Below are positions 1 through 9,500 of a stretch of DNA of 64,000 nt, one piece after another; position 1 is the first letter of the stretch, and every line of letters starts with the position of its first letter. The stretch spans positions 1 through 64,000 of the forward strand of contig CALKHN010000003.1 in assembly GCA_937991535.1 (NCBI GenBank). The letters run 5' to 3'. The notes beneath the pieces were generated by a model. That model did not search any database, was not told the origin of the DNA, and was given only the letters and a program-made list of their open reading frames with translations. The DNA comes from an uncultured Sphingobacteriales bacterium. GTDB lineage: Bacteria; Bacteroidota; Bacteroidia; Chitinophagales; Chitinophagaceae. A program made the position numbers and the translations under genes.

Positions 1-350
1 CTACCGAACTGCCCTTTTTCATATCTTTTGCTTATATTTTAGTCGGACAATAGTGGTTGATTATGTAAAAGTGTATCAGAAAAAAGAAAAGATAAATCCG
101 CTTTAGCGTGCAGTTTTTCCAGGTGTATCCTACTAATTCTTTTGTGTGAAGGATACGCACAGGGGTATTGGGCACGCAGGAAGAATCTGTACCTGTAATT
201 TCGCCAATTTCTGTTTATTCCTGAAACAATTATAGAAAGTCCATACACCGTATTTGTATAGAAACCGATATTATTTGCATAATAATTTATTGATAAAAGG
301 AATAACTTTAATCACCCTAAATAGATAAAATCACCTTAAATATATAAACC
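1..350. other. Non-coding lead-in, no gene supported
   Basis: I see no convincing gene here. The only reading frame of note (39-248, minus) has biased, low-complexity composition and no family resemblance. The AT-rich 3' part up to 350 is the leader of the first plus-strand gene. The window edge may cut a neighbouring gene's control region. Confidence 0.5.
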
Positions 351-2501
351 TTGCTGAATATCAATTTCAATACACCCCGTACTGCCGCACTCCTCCTTTG
401 CAGCTTTTTGTTCTTTTCCTGCACTCAAAAGCGTTACACAGACGCGCTTTCACCCGAAGAAGCAATGAAGCATTTTGAAATTATTGAGGGCTTTAATATA
501 GAATTGTTTGCATCCGAACCCGATGTATGGTCTCCCGTGGATATGGTGTTTGATGAGCAAGGCCATATTTATGTGGTAGAGATGGGGGACTATCCCTATC
601 AACCCGAAGCCGGAAAAGGGAAGGGAAGGATTCGCATGCTGAAAGACACCGACGGAGATGGAGGTACAGACACTTCTTTTGTATTTGCTGAGGGGCTTCC
701 CAGTGCTACGAGTGTGCTGCCCTGGAAGAGCGGGCTGATCGTAACAGCGGCGCCGGATATCCTGTATCTAAAAGATACGACCGGCGACTTCCGTGCAGAC
801 ATTAAAGAAACACTGTTCACCGGATTTTTTGCCAGCAATTCCGAAGCGCAGATCACCAGTCTTCGCCTGGCGCCTGATAACTGGATTTATGCCAATAACA
901 ACGGTCAGGCTGGTACGGTTCATGCCATCAATAATCCGGATACTGCCGGGATTTCAATGGGAGGAAGCGATTTTCGGTTCAGGCCCGACAGAGGTTTATT
1001 TGAAAAAGAATCGGGAAACGGCCAGTTTGGTCTGGCAATAGATGACTGGGGCAATCGCTTTTATACGCAGAATACCGTTCATATTCAGCAAGCGCCCATT
1101 CCATGGCGGTACTTGCACCGTCATGATTATTTGCCTTCTGATCGTGTTGATGTAAATATTTCCGATCACGACCTGGTTATGTTTCAAAAAACCCCGCCTC
1201 CTTACTGGAGGCTTGAACGCAGCAACCGGCGGCAAAAAGATTATGATGAACGAAAACTAAACCGGAATGAATATGCTGAAGACCATTTTACAGGTGCTTC
1301 CGGAGGTACTTTTTATGGCGGTGACGCCTTTCCTGAATCTTTTCGTGGTAGTGTGTTTACAGGAGACGTTGCAGGCAACCTGGTGCACAGAGATGTTCTT
1401 GAACTGAAACACAACAGCCCTTTATTTGTTGCAAAACGGGCCGAAGGAGAGAAAGACAGAGAGTTCATTGCATCCACCGATCCCTGGTTCCGGCCTGCTA
1501 ATTTTACAGTTGGCCCCGATGGATACCTGTATATCATTGACATGTACCGGCAGCATATTGAAACGCCCGTTTCCATTCCTGAAGATTTGAAAAAGGATAT
1601 GGATTTTACTAACGGTGAACAGTACGGTAGAATTTACCGTGTTGTCCCGGAAGGTGTTGCAAAAAGGCAAACTCAAACTCCCGGCCTCAGGAGTAAAACT
1701 CCCGGAGCATTGGTTGCTCTGCTTGCACACTCCAGTCAATGGTGGCGGTTACAGGCACAGCGGCTTCTACTGGAGTATGGCGATGTAACGGTTGTTCCTG
1801 CATTAAAAAAAATGTGTGTGGAGCACGCCGATGCAAGAGCACGCCTGCATGCATTGTATACATTAGAAGGTTTAAATGCGCTGGATGGAGGATTGATACA
1901 GCAGGTATTAAAAGATGCGCATCCGGGTATGCGGGCACATGCTATAATACTTTCGGAGCGCTACCCGCAATGCCTGCCTCAGTTGCTGGCAATGACAAGC
2001 GACAGTTCGGCGCAGGTCGTTTTGCAGTTGACGCTCAGCATCGGTGAATTTACTTCGCCACAGGTAATCCAGGCATTGGTAAACATTATAGAGCAATATG
2101 GAGAAATGCCATTGTTTCAAACCGCTGTGTTAAGTTCGGATGCGGGATCTTCTATGGAGCTGTTGAAACTGTTGATCAGCCGTGGTATTTTTTTTAAAGA
2201 TGCAAGTGCTGGAAAAATGACTTTTGTAAAGCAATATTTGTATGCAATGGGCGCACGCAGAAACAAAGAAGATATCTTAGCATTGATCGGGTTGCTGTCT
2301 GATCCCGAAGTAAAAGAAGGCATCAACTGGCAGCTTGCCGGTTTAGAGGGGCTTGCCAAAGGTTTGGCCAAAACTGCAAATAAAAGCAAGCCCGATCCGG
2401 ATGTGATCAACGCTTTTAAGGTGATTGAATCAGGAGCAGGGGGCGAAATTAAAAGCGCCGTAAAGGAAGTGATAAAGGCGTTGGGCGATTCCACACAATG
2501 A
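351..2501 (+). CDS. PVC-type secreted dehydrogenase-like lipoprotein
   Basis: 716 aa. The N-terminus is a lipoprotein signal with lipobox LFFSC (Cys24), so the protein is probably anchored on the outside of the cell. Residues about 40-400 resemble the membrane-bound dehydrogenase domain common in Planctomycetes/Verrucomicrobia and Bacteroidota (phrases such as FASEPDVWSPVDMVFDEQG and PDGYLYIIDMYRQHIE), a six-bladed propeller related to soluble glucose dehydrogenases. Residues about 430-700 are alpha-helical HEAT-like repeats. Unlike the paralogue at 16120 there is no CxxCH heme motif. The start is TTG: the preceding in-frame codon region ends in a stop and only this start keeps the signal peptide. 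It is followed after 50 nt by a HiPIP-like protein that could be its electron acceptor (inference). The substrate, probably a sugar or polyol, is unknown. Confidence 0.82.
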   Translation: MLNINFNTPRTAALLLCSFLFFSCTQKRYTDALSPEEAMKHFEIIEGFNIELFASEPDVWSPVDMVFDEQGHIYVVEMGDYPYQPEAGKGKGRIRMLKDTDGDGGTDTSFVFAEGLPSATSVLPWKSGLIVTAAPDILYLKDTTGDFRADIKETLFTGFFASNSEAQITSLRLAPDNWIYANNNGQAGTVHAINNPDTAGISMGGSDFRFRPDRGLFEKESGNGQFGLAIDDWGNRFYTQNTVHIQQAPIPWRYLHRHDYLPSDRVDVNISDHDLVMFQKTPPPYWRLERSNRRQKDYDERKLNRNEYAEDHFTGASGGTFYGGDAFPESFRGSVFTGDVAGNLVHRDVLELKHNSPLFVAKRAEGEKDREFIASTDPWFRPANFTVGPDGYLYIIDMYRQHIETPVSIPEDLKKDMDFTNGEQYGRIYRVVPEGVAKRQTQTPGLRSKTPGALVALLAHSSQWWRLQAQRLLLEYGDVTVVPALKKMCVEHADARARLHALYTLEGLNALDGGLIQQVLKDAHPGMRAHAIILSERYPQCLPQLLAMTSDSSAQVVLQLTLSIGEFTSPQVIQALVNIIEQYGEMPLFQTAVLSSDAGSSMELLKLLISRGIFFKDASAGKMTFVKQYLYAMGARRNKEDILALIGLLSDPEVKEGINWQLAGLEGLAKGLAKTANKSKPDPDVINAFKVIESGAGGEIKSAVKEVIKALGDSTQ

Positions 2502-2551
2502 ATTACCGGTGTTGACGCGCATTTAGTAAACGAATAAAAGAGTTGGACACG

Positions 2552-2917
2552 ATGGGTACAATCAATTCACGACGACGGTTCCTGCAAAAATGTATTTCTG
2601 CCGGCATGTTGCTAACAGGAGGAGTTTCATTGTTAAACGGTTGCAATACTGTTACTGAAAAAAAATCACCGGCAAAGGCGGAGGCAGATACGGCCACGGC
2701 GGATCCGTGCGGCGACTACACAGGCTTGTCTGAAAATGATCTGAAGGCCCGGGCGTCAATGGGGTATGTAAAGCAATCTCCCATTCCGGAAAAGCAATGC
2801 GGTAATTGTAATCTCTGGCTTCCGCCCCTGCCCGGCAAAGAATGCGGCGCCTGCCAGCTTTTTAAAGGCCCGGTATTTACCGCCGGACACTGTACTTATT
2901 GGGCGCCTCAGGTGTAA
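2552..2917 (+). CDS. Tat-exported high-potential iron-sulfur (HiPIP-like) protein
   Basis: 121 aa from the ATG at 2552; a TTG nine bases upstream is a less likely start. The N-terminus has a twin-arginine signal (SRRRFLQK) followed by a hydrophobic stretch and a possible lipobox ending in Cys31. The C-terminal half has Cys83-x2-Cys86, then Cys101 in CQLF and Cys114 in GHCTYW. That is the spacing of the four ligands of the HiPIP 4Fe-4S cluster; Cys98 is extra. HiPIPs carry single electrons in the periplasm, and Tat export fits a cluster inserted in the cytoplasm. It lies 50 nt behind the dehydrogenase-like lipoprotein, so the two are probably co-transcribed and redox-linked. Family call is strong; the partner is inferred. 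Confidence 0.85.
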   Translation: MGTINSRRRFLQKCISAGMLLTGGVSLLNGCNTVTEKKSPAKAEADTATADPCGDYTGLSENDLKARASMGYVKQSPIPEKQCGNCNLWLPPLPGKECGACQLFKGPVFTAGHCTYWAPQV

Positions 2918-3195
2918 TGTATAGGTCACTTCAATATAAATATTAAACAATCGTAAAGGTGTTTTATGAAAAGCATGTTGCGCTATTATGTTTTTGAAAA
3001 TAATATTGCGATGAACGATTTGTTGCTACCAGTTGGAACCCTGAAAAATGTTAAATGTTCTGCTTTTAAATGCAGCCCCGGCTATAGCAGTTTTGGTTCC
3101 GTTGTTTTATCTTTGAAATCATATACAGCAACTGGTTCTTTCGCGGATCAGTAAAAAACAGGCGGGCATTTTCTTTTTACTTTAAAAAGATACAT

Positions 3196-3570
3196 ATGCA
3201 GATCTTGGCCAACCGGAGCAAAATGAAGGGGATGTCCCTCATAACCGGAATCATATTGATCGGGATTGTACCGATCGCTCCAGGTTGCACTACTACAAAA
3301 GTGATCAGCAAATACGACTGTGATACCTTTTCAAACAATTCCGTATACAAAAGAACAACCTGGAGCTATGCATGGGGTCTCGTACAACCAAAAGATATCA
3401 ACCCTGGCTGCGACCCGAGATTCAGTCACCTCAATAAAGTGGTGGTTAAAACCAACCTGGGCTTTACCATAATTTCTACCGCTACCCTTGGAATTGTTAT
3501 CCCGCAACGTGTAGAGTGGTGTTGCGCGCCATACAGTCCGCCAACGGATTCGTTGGGAAGCAGACCCTGA
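3196..3570 (+). CDS. Bor-like small lipoprotein
   Basis: 124 aa with a signal peptide and lipobox IAPGC (Cys31). A second ATG at 3223 would give a shorter signal and is equally possible. The C-terminal part (VVVKTNLGFTIISTATLG, then IPQRVEWCC) resembles the conserved tail of the Bor/Iss lipoprotein family of phage lambda and enterobacteria, which ends in a similar LG..TP..A.VYC pattern. The match is by eye and short. The role in Bacteroidota is unknown. It sits 22 nt before the flavin oxidase gene and may be co-transcribed with it. Confidence 0.55.
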   Translation: MQILANRSKMKGMSLITGIILIGIVPIAPGCTTTKVISKYDCDTFSNNSVYKRTTWSYAWGLVQPKDINPGCDPRFSHLNKVVVKTNLGFTIISTATLGIVIPQRVEWCCAPYSPPTDSLGSRP

Positions 3571-3592
3571 TCAGACTTTGAAATTTTTAACA

Positions 3593-5200
3593 ATGCCCGA
3601 CAATATTATTTTACCCGATGGTGTGGAAAAGTTAGACATCACCGACTGGGAGAACGGCCACCAGAATTTCACTCACCGGTTTAAAGAGGGAGCCTCTTTT
3701 AAATTGAGGATTCCTTTTGGGCCGGCTACATCGTCTGATCAGTACAAACAAACCACTTCCAATTTTCAATGGCTCATCAAACATGCTATTGATAATGACA
3801 TTTCATTGCGCGCCATGGGAAACGGCTGGTCGTTTTCGGATGTTGCAGTTTGCGATGGGGGAGTGGTTGATACCAAAGCGCTGCGGCTATCATTCTGGAT
3901 CCCGCGGAAATTTATAGCGGACGCGTACATCAATACCGGCAAGGGTACCGCCGATCTTTTTCTTGTGCAATGTGGAATGAGTATCCTAGACCTGAATGAA
4001 AAACTGGAAAAGGAGGCCAATCCCAAACGAGCTATTAAAGCATCGGGAGCCAGCAACGGACAATCCATTGCCGGGGCTACGGCAACAGGTACCCATGGAT
4101 CAGCATTCAGAGTGGGAGCTGTACATGACGCCATAGTGGGAATTCACCTGGTTGTGTCGCCAACGCGGCATGTTTGGCTGGAAAGGGCTTCTTACCCCAT
4201 TGTTTCAGATGAGTTCATCGAATGGATGGGCGCCGAACCGATCCGGAACGATGATATGTTTGATGCGGCAGTGGTAAGCTTTGGAAGCTTTGGCTTTATT
4301 CATAGTGTTATGATTGAAACGGATCCGGTTTATTTACTGGCCGAACAGCGTGCAGATCAACTGAAATATGATGATGACCTTATTAAAGCAATAGATTATC
4401 TTGATTTTTCCGGGATTGAATTAAAGCTTCCTTATCCTCCGGATGCACCGGATAAAGAACTGTACCATTTTGAAGTGATCATTAACCCGCATAAATTTGA
4501 AAAGGACAATAAGGAGAAAGGAGTGTATTTAAAAACGATGTATAAAATGCCCTATACCCCCGATTACCCTAAAAGAGAAAGGGATGATCATGGGTTTCAA
4601 TATGGCGATAATACACTTGGCGTGATAGAAACGATTATTGACGGACTCCCTTCTGATCTGTCGGCGGCATTGGTTCCGGCTTTGGTAAATGTTATGTTTC
4701 CGCTTGCCTTTAAATCGGCGGGTGATGCATTTGGAACAATTGGGGAAACTTTCAGCAATACCAAATTTAGGGGCAAAGCCATCAGTGCCGCAATAGCCAT
4801 TGCCGCTGAAAATGTGAGCAGGGTAGTGGATGAGGTTATTTTCATCAACGAACAATCGCCCTTTCCCGGAGGACTTGCCTTACGTTACGTGAAGGGAACA
4901 AAAGCATTGCTGGGCTTTACAAGGTTCGACAAAACCTGTATACTGGAACTGGATGGCGTGGAGTCTGAAGCCGCCCGGCATTTTTACGAAAAGCTTTGGC
5001 AAAGGCTGGAACAAAAGAATATTCCCTACGCTCTGCATTGGGGAAAAATGAATTTCAATCTTAATCCTTGGCGGGTACGGGAAATGTACGGCGATGCTGC
5101 GGTAGATACCTGGATCAACTGCCGGCACAGCCTGTTGGGGACCGCAGAACGGAAAGTCTTTAATAATGCATTTTTGAACAGGTGCGGATTAGACGGTTGA
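3593..5200 (+). CDS. FAD-linked oxidoreductase, aldonolactone oxidase type
   Basis: 535 aa from the ATG at 3593; an in-frame TTG at 3578 is the alternative. Residues about 50-220 form a VAO/PCMH-type FAD-binding domain: RAMGNGWSFSD, a VDTKAL loop, and KASGASNGQSIAGATATGTHG, which matches the flavin-binding part of L-gulono/D-arabinono-1,4-lactone oxidases. The C-terminal part, with an HWGKMNFN segment close to the end, fits the ALO-type substrate domain. The family oxidises sugar lactones or polyols using oxygen or another acceptor. No signal peptide is seen, so it is probably cytoplasmic. The substrate cannot be told from sequence. A TPP riboswitch on the opposite strand points into its 3' end. 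Confidence 0.85.
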   Translation: MPDNIILPDGVEKLDITDWENGHQNFTHRFKEGASFKLRIPFGPATSSDQYKQTTSNFQWLIKHAIDNDISLRAMGNGWSFSDVAVCDGGVVDTKALRLSFWIPRKFIADAYINTGKGTADLFLVQCGMSILDLNEKLEKEANPKRAIKASGASNGQSIAGATATGTHGSAFRVGAVHDAIVGIHLVVSPTRHVWLERASYPIVSDEFIEWMGAEPIRNDDMFDAAVVSFGSFGFIHSVMIETDPVYLLAEQRADQLKYDDDLIKAIDYLDFSGIELKLPYPPDAPDKELYHFEVIINPHKFEKDNKEKGVYLKTMYKMPYTPDYPKRERDDHGFQYGDNTLGVIETIIDGLPSDLSAALVPALVNVMFPLAFKSAGDAFGTIGETFSNTKFRGKAISAAIAIAAENVSRVVDEVIFINEQSPFPGGLALRYVKGTKALLGFTRFDKTCILELDGVESEAARHFYEKLWQRLEQKNIPYALHWGKMNFNLNPWRVREMYGDAAVDTWINCRHSLLGTAERKVFNNAFLNRCGLDG

Positions 5201-5229
5201 TGTTGATCGCGCTGCAGAAAGCCGCACAG

Positions 5230-5258
5230 AAAAAAGACTCCGGGTTGAACCGGAGTCT
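5230..5258 (-). terminator. Intrinsic terminator of the TPP riboswitch
   Basis: Read on the minus strand, a perfect 9-bp stem AGACTCCGG / CCGGAGTCT with a 6-nt loop is followed by a run of six T. It lies 18 nt downstream of the riboswitch aptamer, as expected for an expression platform. It also lies 30 nt after the oxidase stop codon and could stop plus-strand transcription, though the plus-strand T-run is further from the stem. Confidence 0.85.
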
Positions 5259-5275
5259 CCGATGTTTCTTTTTTT

Positions 5276-5350
5276 CCTACGCTGGCATTATCCAGATCAG
5301 GTATGAGAGTGTATTCTCAGGTACTGTGTTACGAGACCACCTCTTTCCAG
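5276..5350 (-). ncRNA. TPP (THI-box) riboswitch, orphan
   Basis: On the minus strand this stretch has the conserved CTGAGA element and the highly conserved ACCTGATCTGG and GATAATGCCAGCGTAGG blocks of the thiamine pyrophosphate riboswitch, in the right order and spacing. TPP binding normally switches off thiamine synthesis or transport genes. Here the element is followed by a terminator and then only by the 3' end of an oppositely oriented oxidase gene. No thi gene, transporter or receptor follows. A weak promoter-like TACTTTG lies on the minus strand near 5386-5392. Confidence 0.93.
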
Positions 5351-5495
5351 AAACTTCTACTGGATATACTAATAAATAATTGTGCCAAAGTAGTATGCAG
5401 TTGCCTTTTAACGATGGGTTGATTTTAGTGTGCAATATCTTCCACGATTGGTGTAGTATGATTCCTCAAATTGGATGCTTATTTAAATAAAAATA

Positions 5496-6080
5496 TTACC
5501 TGTTATTGAACAGGGTATAAAATACACTGATTTGTATTGTACTATTTTTATAATCCGGATTTACACCTCCGCCAAAATCAATATCACCCACTTTTGAAAG
5601 ACCTGCTATATAACGTGCGCCTGCACCCAGTCCCATTGAGCTGTGGTAACCTATACCTGCAGCAAGCGCTACATCAAGGTTCTTCACATCGGTATTAACG
5701 CCGCTGATCTTATCGCTCACCTTTAGTCCAAACTGCGGACCTGCCTCTACATATATGCCACCGCCCGGGCTTTGAAGTTTTACCATAACAGGAAGTGTTG
5801 CGTAAGTTGCTTTAAAATTTTCTTCTTCAGCGGCCTTTTTGAGTTTTGCTCCCTGCGAAGAAACCAGTATCTCCGGCTGAATGGAAAAGACAGACCCGAA
5901 TTTCAAATTTACAAATGCCCCCGCATGAAACCCTACCATTGTGTTGCTTTTTACATCCTGGTAATCATTGCCGCGAAAGTTGCTGATATTGGCGCCTGCT
6001 TTAAGGCCCAACTGAAAATTCTGGGAGAAAGCCGGTGCGCTGAACAGTGCCACTGCGAGTGATAGCGTTAAGTACTTCAT
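5496..6080 (-). CDS. Outer-membrane beta-barrel (porin-like) protein
   Basis: 194 aa with a cleavable signal peptide ending near APAFSQ. The mature part has alternating strands with glycine and aromatic residues, including LGLKAGANISNF and GFHAGAFVNLKF and a terminal aromatic strand ISVFYTLF. This is typical of the small 8-10 strand outer-membrane barrels very common in Bacteroidota (PF13568 type). It is a stand-alone gene; the orphan riboswitch lies beyond its 3' end. Specific function unknown. Confidence 0.85.
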   Translation of the reverse strand: MKYLTLSLAVALFSAPAFSQNFQLGLKAGANISNFRGNDYQDVKSNTMVGFHAGAFVNLKFGSVFSIQPEILVSSQGAKLKKAAEEENFKATYATLPVMVKLQSPGGGIYVEAGPQFGLKVSDKISGVNTDVKNLDVALAAGIGYHSSMGLGAGARYIAGLSKVGDIDFGGGVNPDYKNSTIQISVFYTLFNNR

Positions 6081-6180
6081 ACATTCAATTTATTTTATGA
6101 CGTAGTCCTTCAATTATATTGCCAATAATTTATTATGAAATGTTATTTGTTACCAACTGTCGGGGGCTAAAGTCATTCAG

Positions 6181-6561
6181 TTAATGAAGGCGTCTTCCCG
6201 GATCACCGGTGTAATGCCGGACCTTTGATATCAATTCATCTATTTCAAAAGGTTTTGAAATATAGCCATCGGCATTGCAATTTTCGCTAAGTTCTTTAAT
6301 GTTAGTGTTAGCAGAAATAATTACCACGGGTATATGCCTGGTGCGTGTATTATTCTTTAACTGCCTGCAAATATCTGAGCCATCTACTCCCGACATCCAG
6401 AGATCAATCAATACAAGATCAGGATTCGCTTCGGAGATGCTGTTTACGTTTTCCGCACATGCGGAGGTGTGCACCTGGTAGCCTTTAAATTCCAGTACCA
6501 TTTTCATCGAATCAAGGATATCCCTGTCATCATCCAGAATGAAAATTTTTTTTGCTCTCAT
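6181..6561 (-). CDS. Single-domain response regulator (REC only)
   Basis: 126 aa made of one receiver domain: acidic pair in ILDDDRD near the N-terminus, phospho-acceptor Asp53 in LIDLWMSGVDG, the conserved SAN switch residue region, and the Lys in SKPFE. No output domain follows. Its start overlaps the stop of the upstream hybrid kinase by 4 nt (ATGA), so the two are translationally coupled and it is the likely phosphate acceptor of that kinase. It resembles the REC protein at 13560. Confidence 0.93.
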   Translation of the reverse strand: MRAKKIFILDDDRDILDSMKMVLEFKGYQVHTSACAENVNSISEANPDLVLIDLWMSGVDGSDICRQLKNNTRTRHIPVVIISANTNIKELSENCNADGYISKPFEIDELISKVRHYTGDPGRRLH

Positions 6562-9500
6562 TTGTTTTGGTCTTTATTAACAGTGAGACTAAAGTAAAAA
6601 GTTGATCCTTTTCCCGGTTCACTATCAAACCATATTTTCCCGGATTGTTTTCTTATAATTTCAGCCGATATATATAAGCCCAGTCCTAACCCCGGGAATG
6701 TATCAAATTTTTCTCCTTCTACCCTGTAAAACCTGCTGAAGATACGGGATTGCTTGCTTTTGTCTATGCCAATGCCAAAGTCTTTTACTGCGCAAATTAC
6801 CGAATCATCCAGCATGGTAACGCGTACAACTATTTTACTGGCGCCAGGCGAATATTTAATGGCATTGGTAATGAAATTGGTCAATACCTGTCCTGTTCTT
6901 TCCCTATCGCCGGTAAGCAGGCAATGAAAAAATATTTCTGTTACTATAGTGTGGCTGGTAGCAATCCGTTGAAGTTCTTCCACTGTTTCATTTACCAAAC
7001 CGGTGAATGAAAATATTTCCTGTTTGAACGCCAGCTTTCCTTCATCCATCCGCGTAATGTCGAGCAGGTCGCTTATGAGTGTATTCAATTTGGTTATCTG
7101 CATATCCATTCGGCGCATAATGGCAGATGAAGCATCATCTCCGGCAGTTGAAAACTTCATTTCCATTAGTTGGGTAAAAGCTTTTAGCGAGGTTACCGGT
7201 GTTTTGAGTTCATGACTTACGATACTCATGAATTCATCTTTTTGCTGTGATAATTTCTTGTTATCCGTAATGTCTGTACATGATCCTATATACCCTTCAA
7301 AACTTCCGTCTTCATTGTAGTTGGGAAGCCCGGAATTGAGGAACCAGTGATAATTGCCCTTTTCATCTTTCAGGCGAAATTCCATAACGAAAGGTGTTTT
7401 CTTCGGTTTTGCATCAAAGAAAGCGCCTGTTGCAAGCTCCCTGTCGGAAGGGTACACTGCATTCAGCCAGCCGTTACCCAGTGCTATTTCCGGTGTTTGC
7501 CCCGTAAAATCGTACCATTGTTTATTAAGATAAGTACAATTGCCACTATTATCGGCCATCCAGATAATAACGGGAATAGTGTTAGACAGGTTGCGGAAGC
7601 GATTCTCGCTTTCAATTAACAGGGCCTCCATTTTTTTAGACTCAGTAATATCAACGCTTACCGCTGTAAGAAAACTAAGATTATCGGGTCCCTTTATCAG
7701 TGATACACTGTTGTTTACCCAAACCACAGCGCCATCGGGCCTGAGATAGCGTTTTTCAATTGTAAAGCTTTTTCCCTCCTCCACGCAATGTTTCAGTAAA
7801 ATCATATTTTGTTGCCAGTCATCCGGATGCGTTACATCCCCGATACACATTTCTAACAAAGCATCTCCGGACCGGCCAACCAAATGGCAATACTGTTCGT
7901 TTACAGCAATAAACCTACCGGTAATATCGGTTTGTGCTATTCCGGCCTCCACCTGGCGTATAATATTACCGTATCTTTCTTCACTTAACTGGAGGTCCTC
8001 CCTGATTTTTGTATTTTCTGTTATATCCAGTAATAAATTGATAGCGCCGGTTATCTCACCTTCATCGTTCGCAATGAGTTGGGGATAAGGCAATACATGG
8101 CGGCGGGTGCCGTCGGGTCGTTCAATAATAATTTTAAAAGTTTCGATCCGTCCGTATTTTAATACAACAGCCATGGGACATTTATCCAATGGAAGCAACT
8201 CGCCATTGGGTTGGAAGATTTTCCACGATCCGGACCATAATTCTGTGCCTACTTTGGGCTCACGGCCCCAAAGTTCCACTGCTGCCTGGTTGTACAGTAA
8301 AATCCTTCCTTCTTTATCGCAGGTATAAAGCGCAACGGAAATGCTTTGTATCAACTGGCGGTAACGCAGTTCGCTTGCTTCTATTTTTTTCCGGGCGGTT
8401 ACATGCTCAGTGATATCATGAGCCGCAACCATTATCCCCAGTATGCTTCCGTCTTCTTTGTGGAGTGGTTCAATTACAAGTTTTGCAAAAATGGTATCCT
8501 CATTTCCATTCCGCAGCAACCGTGTCTCTATTTCTTCAATCACCATTCTTTTACCGGTTTTAAATACACTGCTGAAAATGGCTTCAAATCCCTGGCTCCT
8601 CGCTTCCGGTATGGCTTCGAACACAGGTTTATATATAAGTCTCTCCCTGGACCTGCCTACAATCAGAAGAGCCATCTCATTAATGACCTCAATAATAAAA
8701 TGGGGTCCGTGCATTACGGCTATGGCCACAGGGGCCTGTTCAAACAAATTATTGAGCTGGCGTTCAATATGCTTCCTGGTTTGAGCGATCCTGATTTGCG
8801 TTTGTACCCTCGCCAGCAGTTCCCTTGCCGAAAAAGGTTTCACTAAATAATCGTCAGCACCGGTTTCGTAACCTGCTATTCTCGATTCTTCACCGGCTCG
8901 TGCTGTAATAAGCATCACAGGGATCTGTTCTGTGTGCCGGTTTCGTTTTATTTCTGCCGTAAGCCGTATACCATCCATAACCGGCATCATAATATCACTT
9001 AAAACAACCAGGGGATTTTCACTTCTAATTACATGTAAGGCATCCATCCCGTTTCCGGCGGTAAGTACATTATATTTTTTCCCGAGCAGGCTTTGAAGAT
9101 AGTTCCGCATGTCGGCATTATCATCAACAATTAATATGCGGGGGGCGCCGCTGTTTTCATTTTTGTCGCCTGTTGGGATTCTTACTTTTGGGTTAAAGTT
9201 TCCGTCTAAAGCAAATGAATCTTCAATATAAGCATCGGAAATAACGTCTTCAATGCCTTCATGTGCGTTATTGATTTGTGAAACGGGCAGGTGTGCATTA
9301 CCGGAAGGTATAGAAACCCTGAACACGCTTCCCTTTTCTTCCCGGCTTTTTACGCTGATGGTACCACCATGAAGATGAATGAGTTCATGGGTAAGCGATA
9401 GTCCAATACCTGAGCCTTCATGTGTTCTTCCGGTTACCTGCTGCACCCGGTGAAAACGCTCAAACATGTGCGGCAATTCTTTTTCCGGAATTCCTACGCC

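Noticed and set aside
2966..3154. 62-codon plus-strand frame between the HiPIP and Bor-like genes
   Set aside because: No signal peptide, domain or family likeness; composition is that of intergenic DNA.
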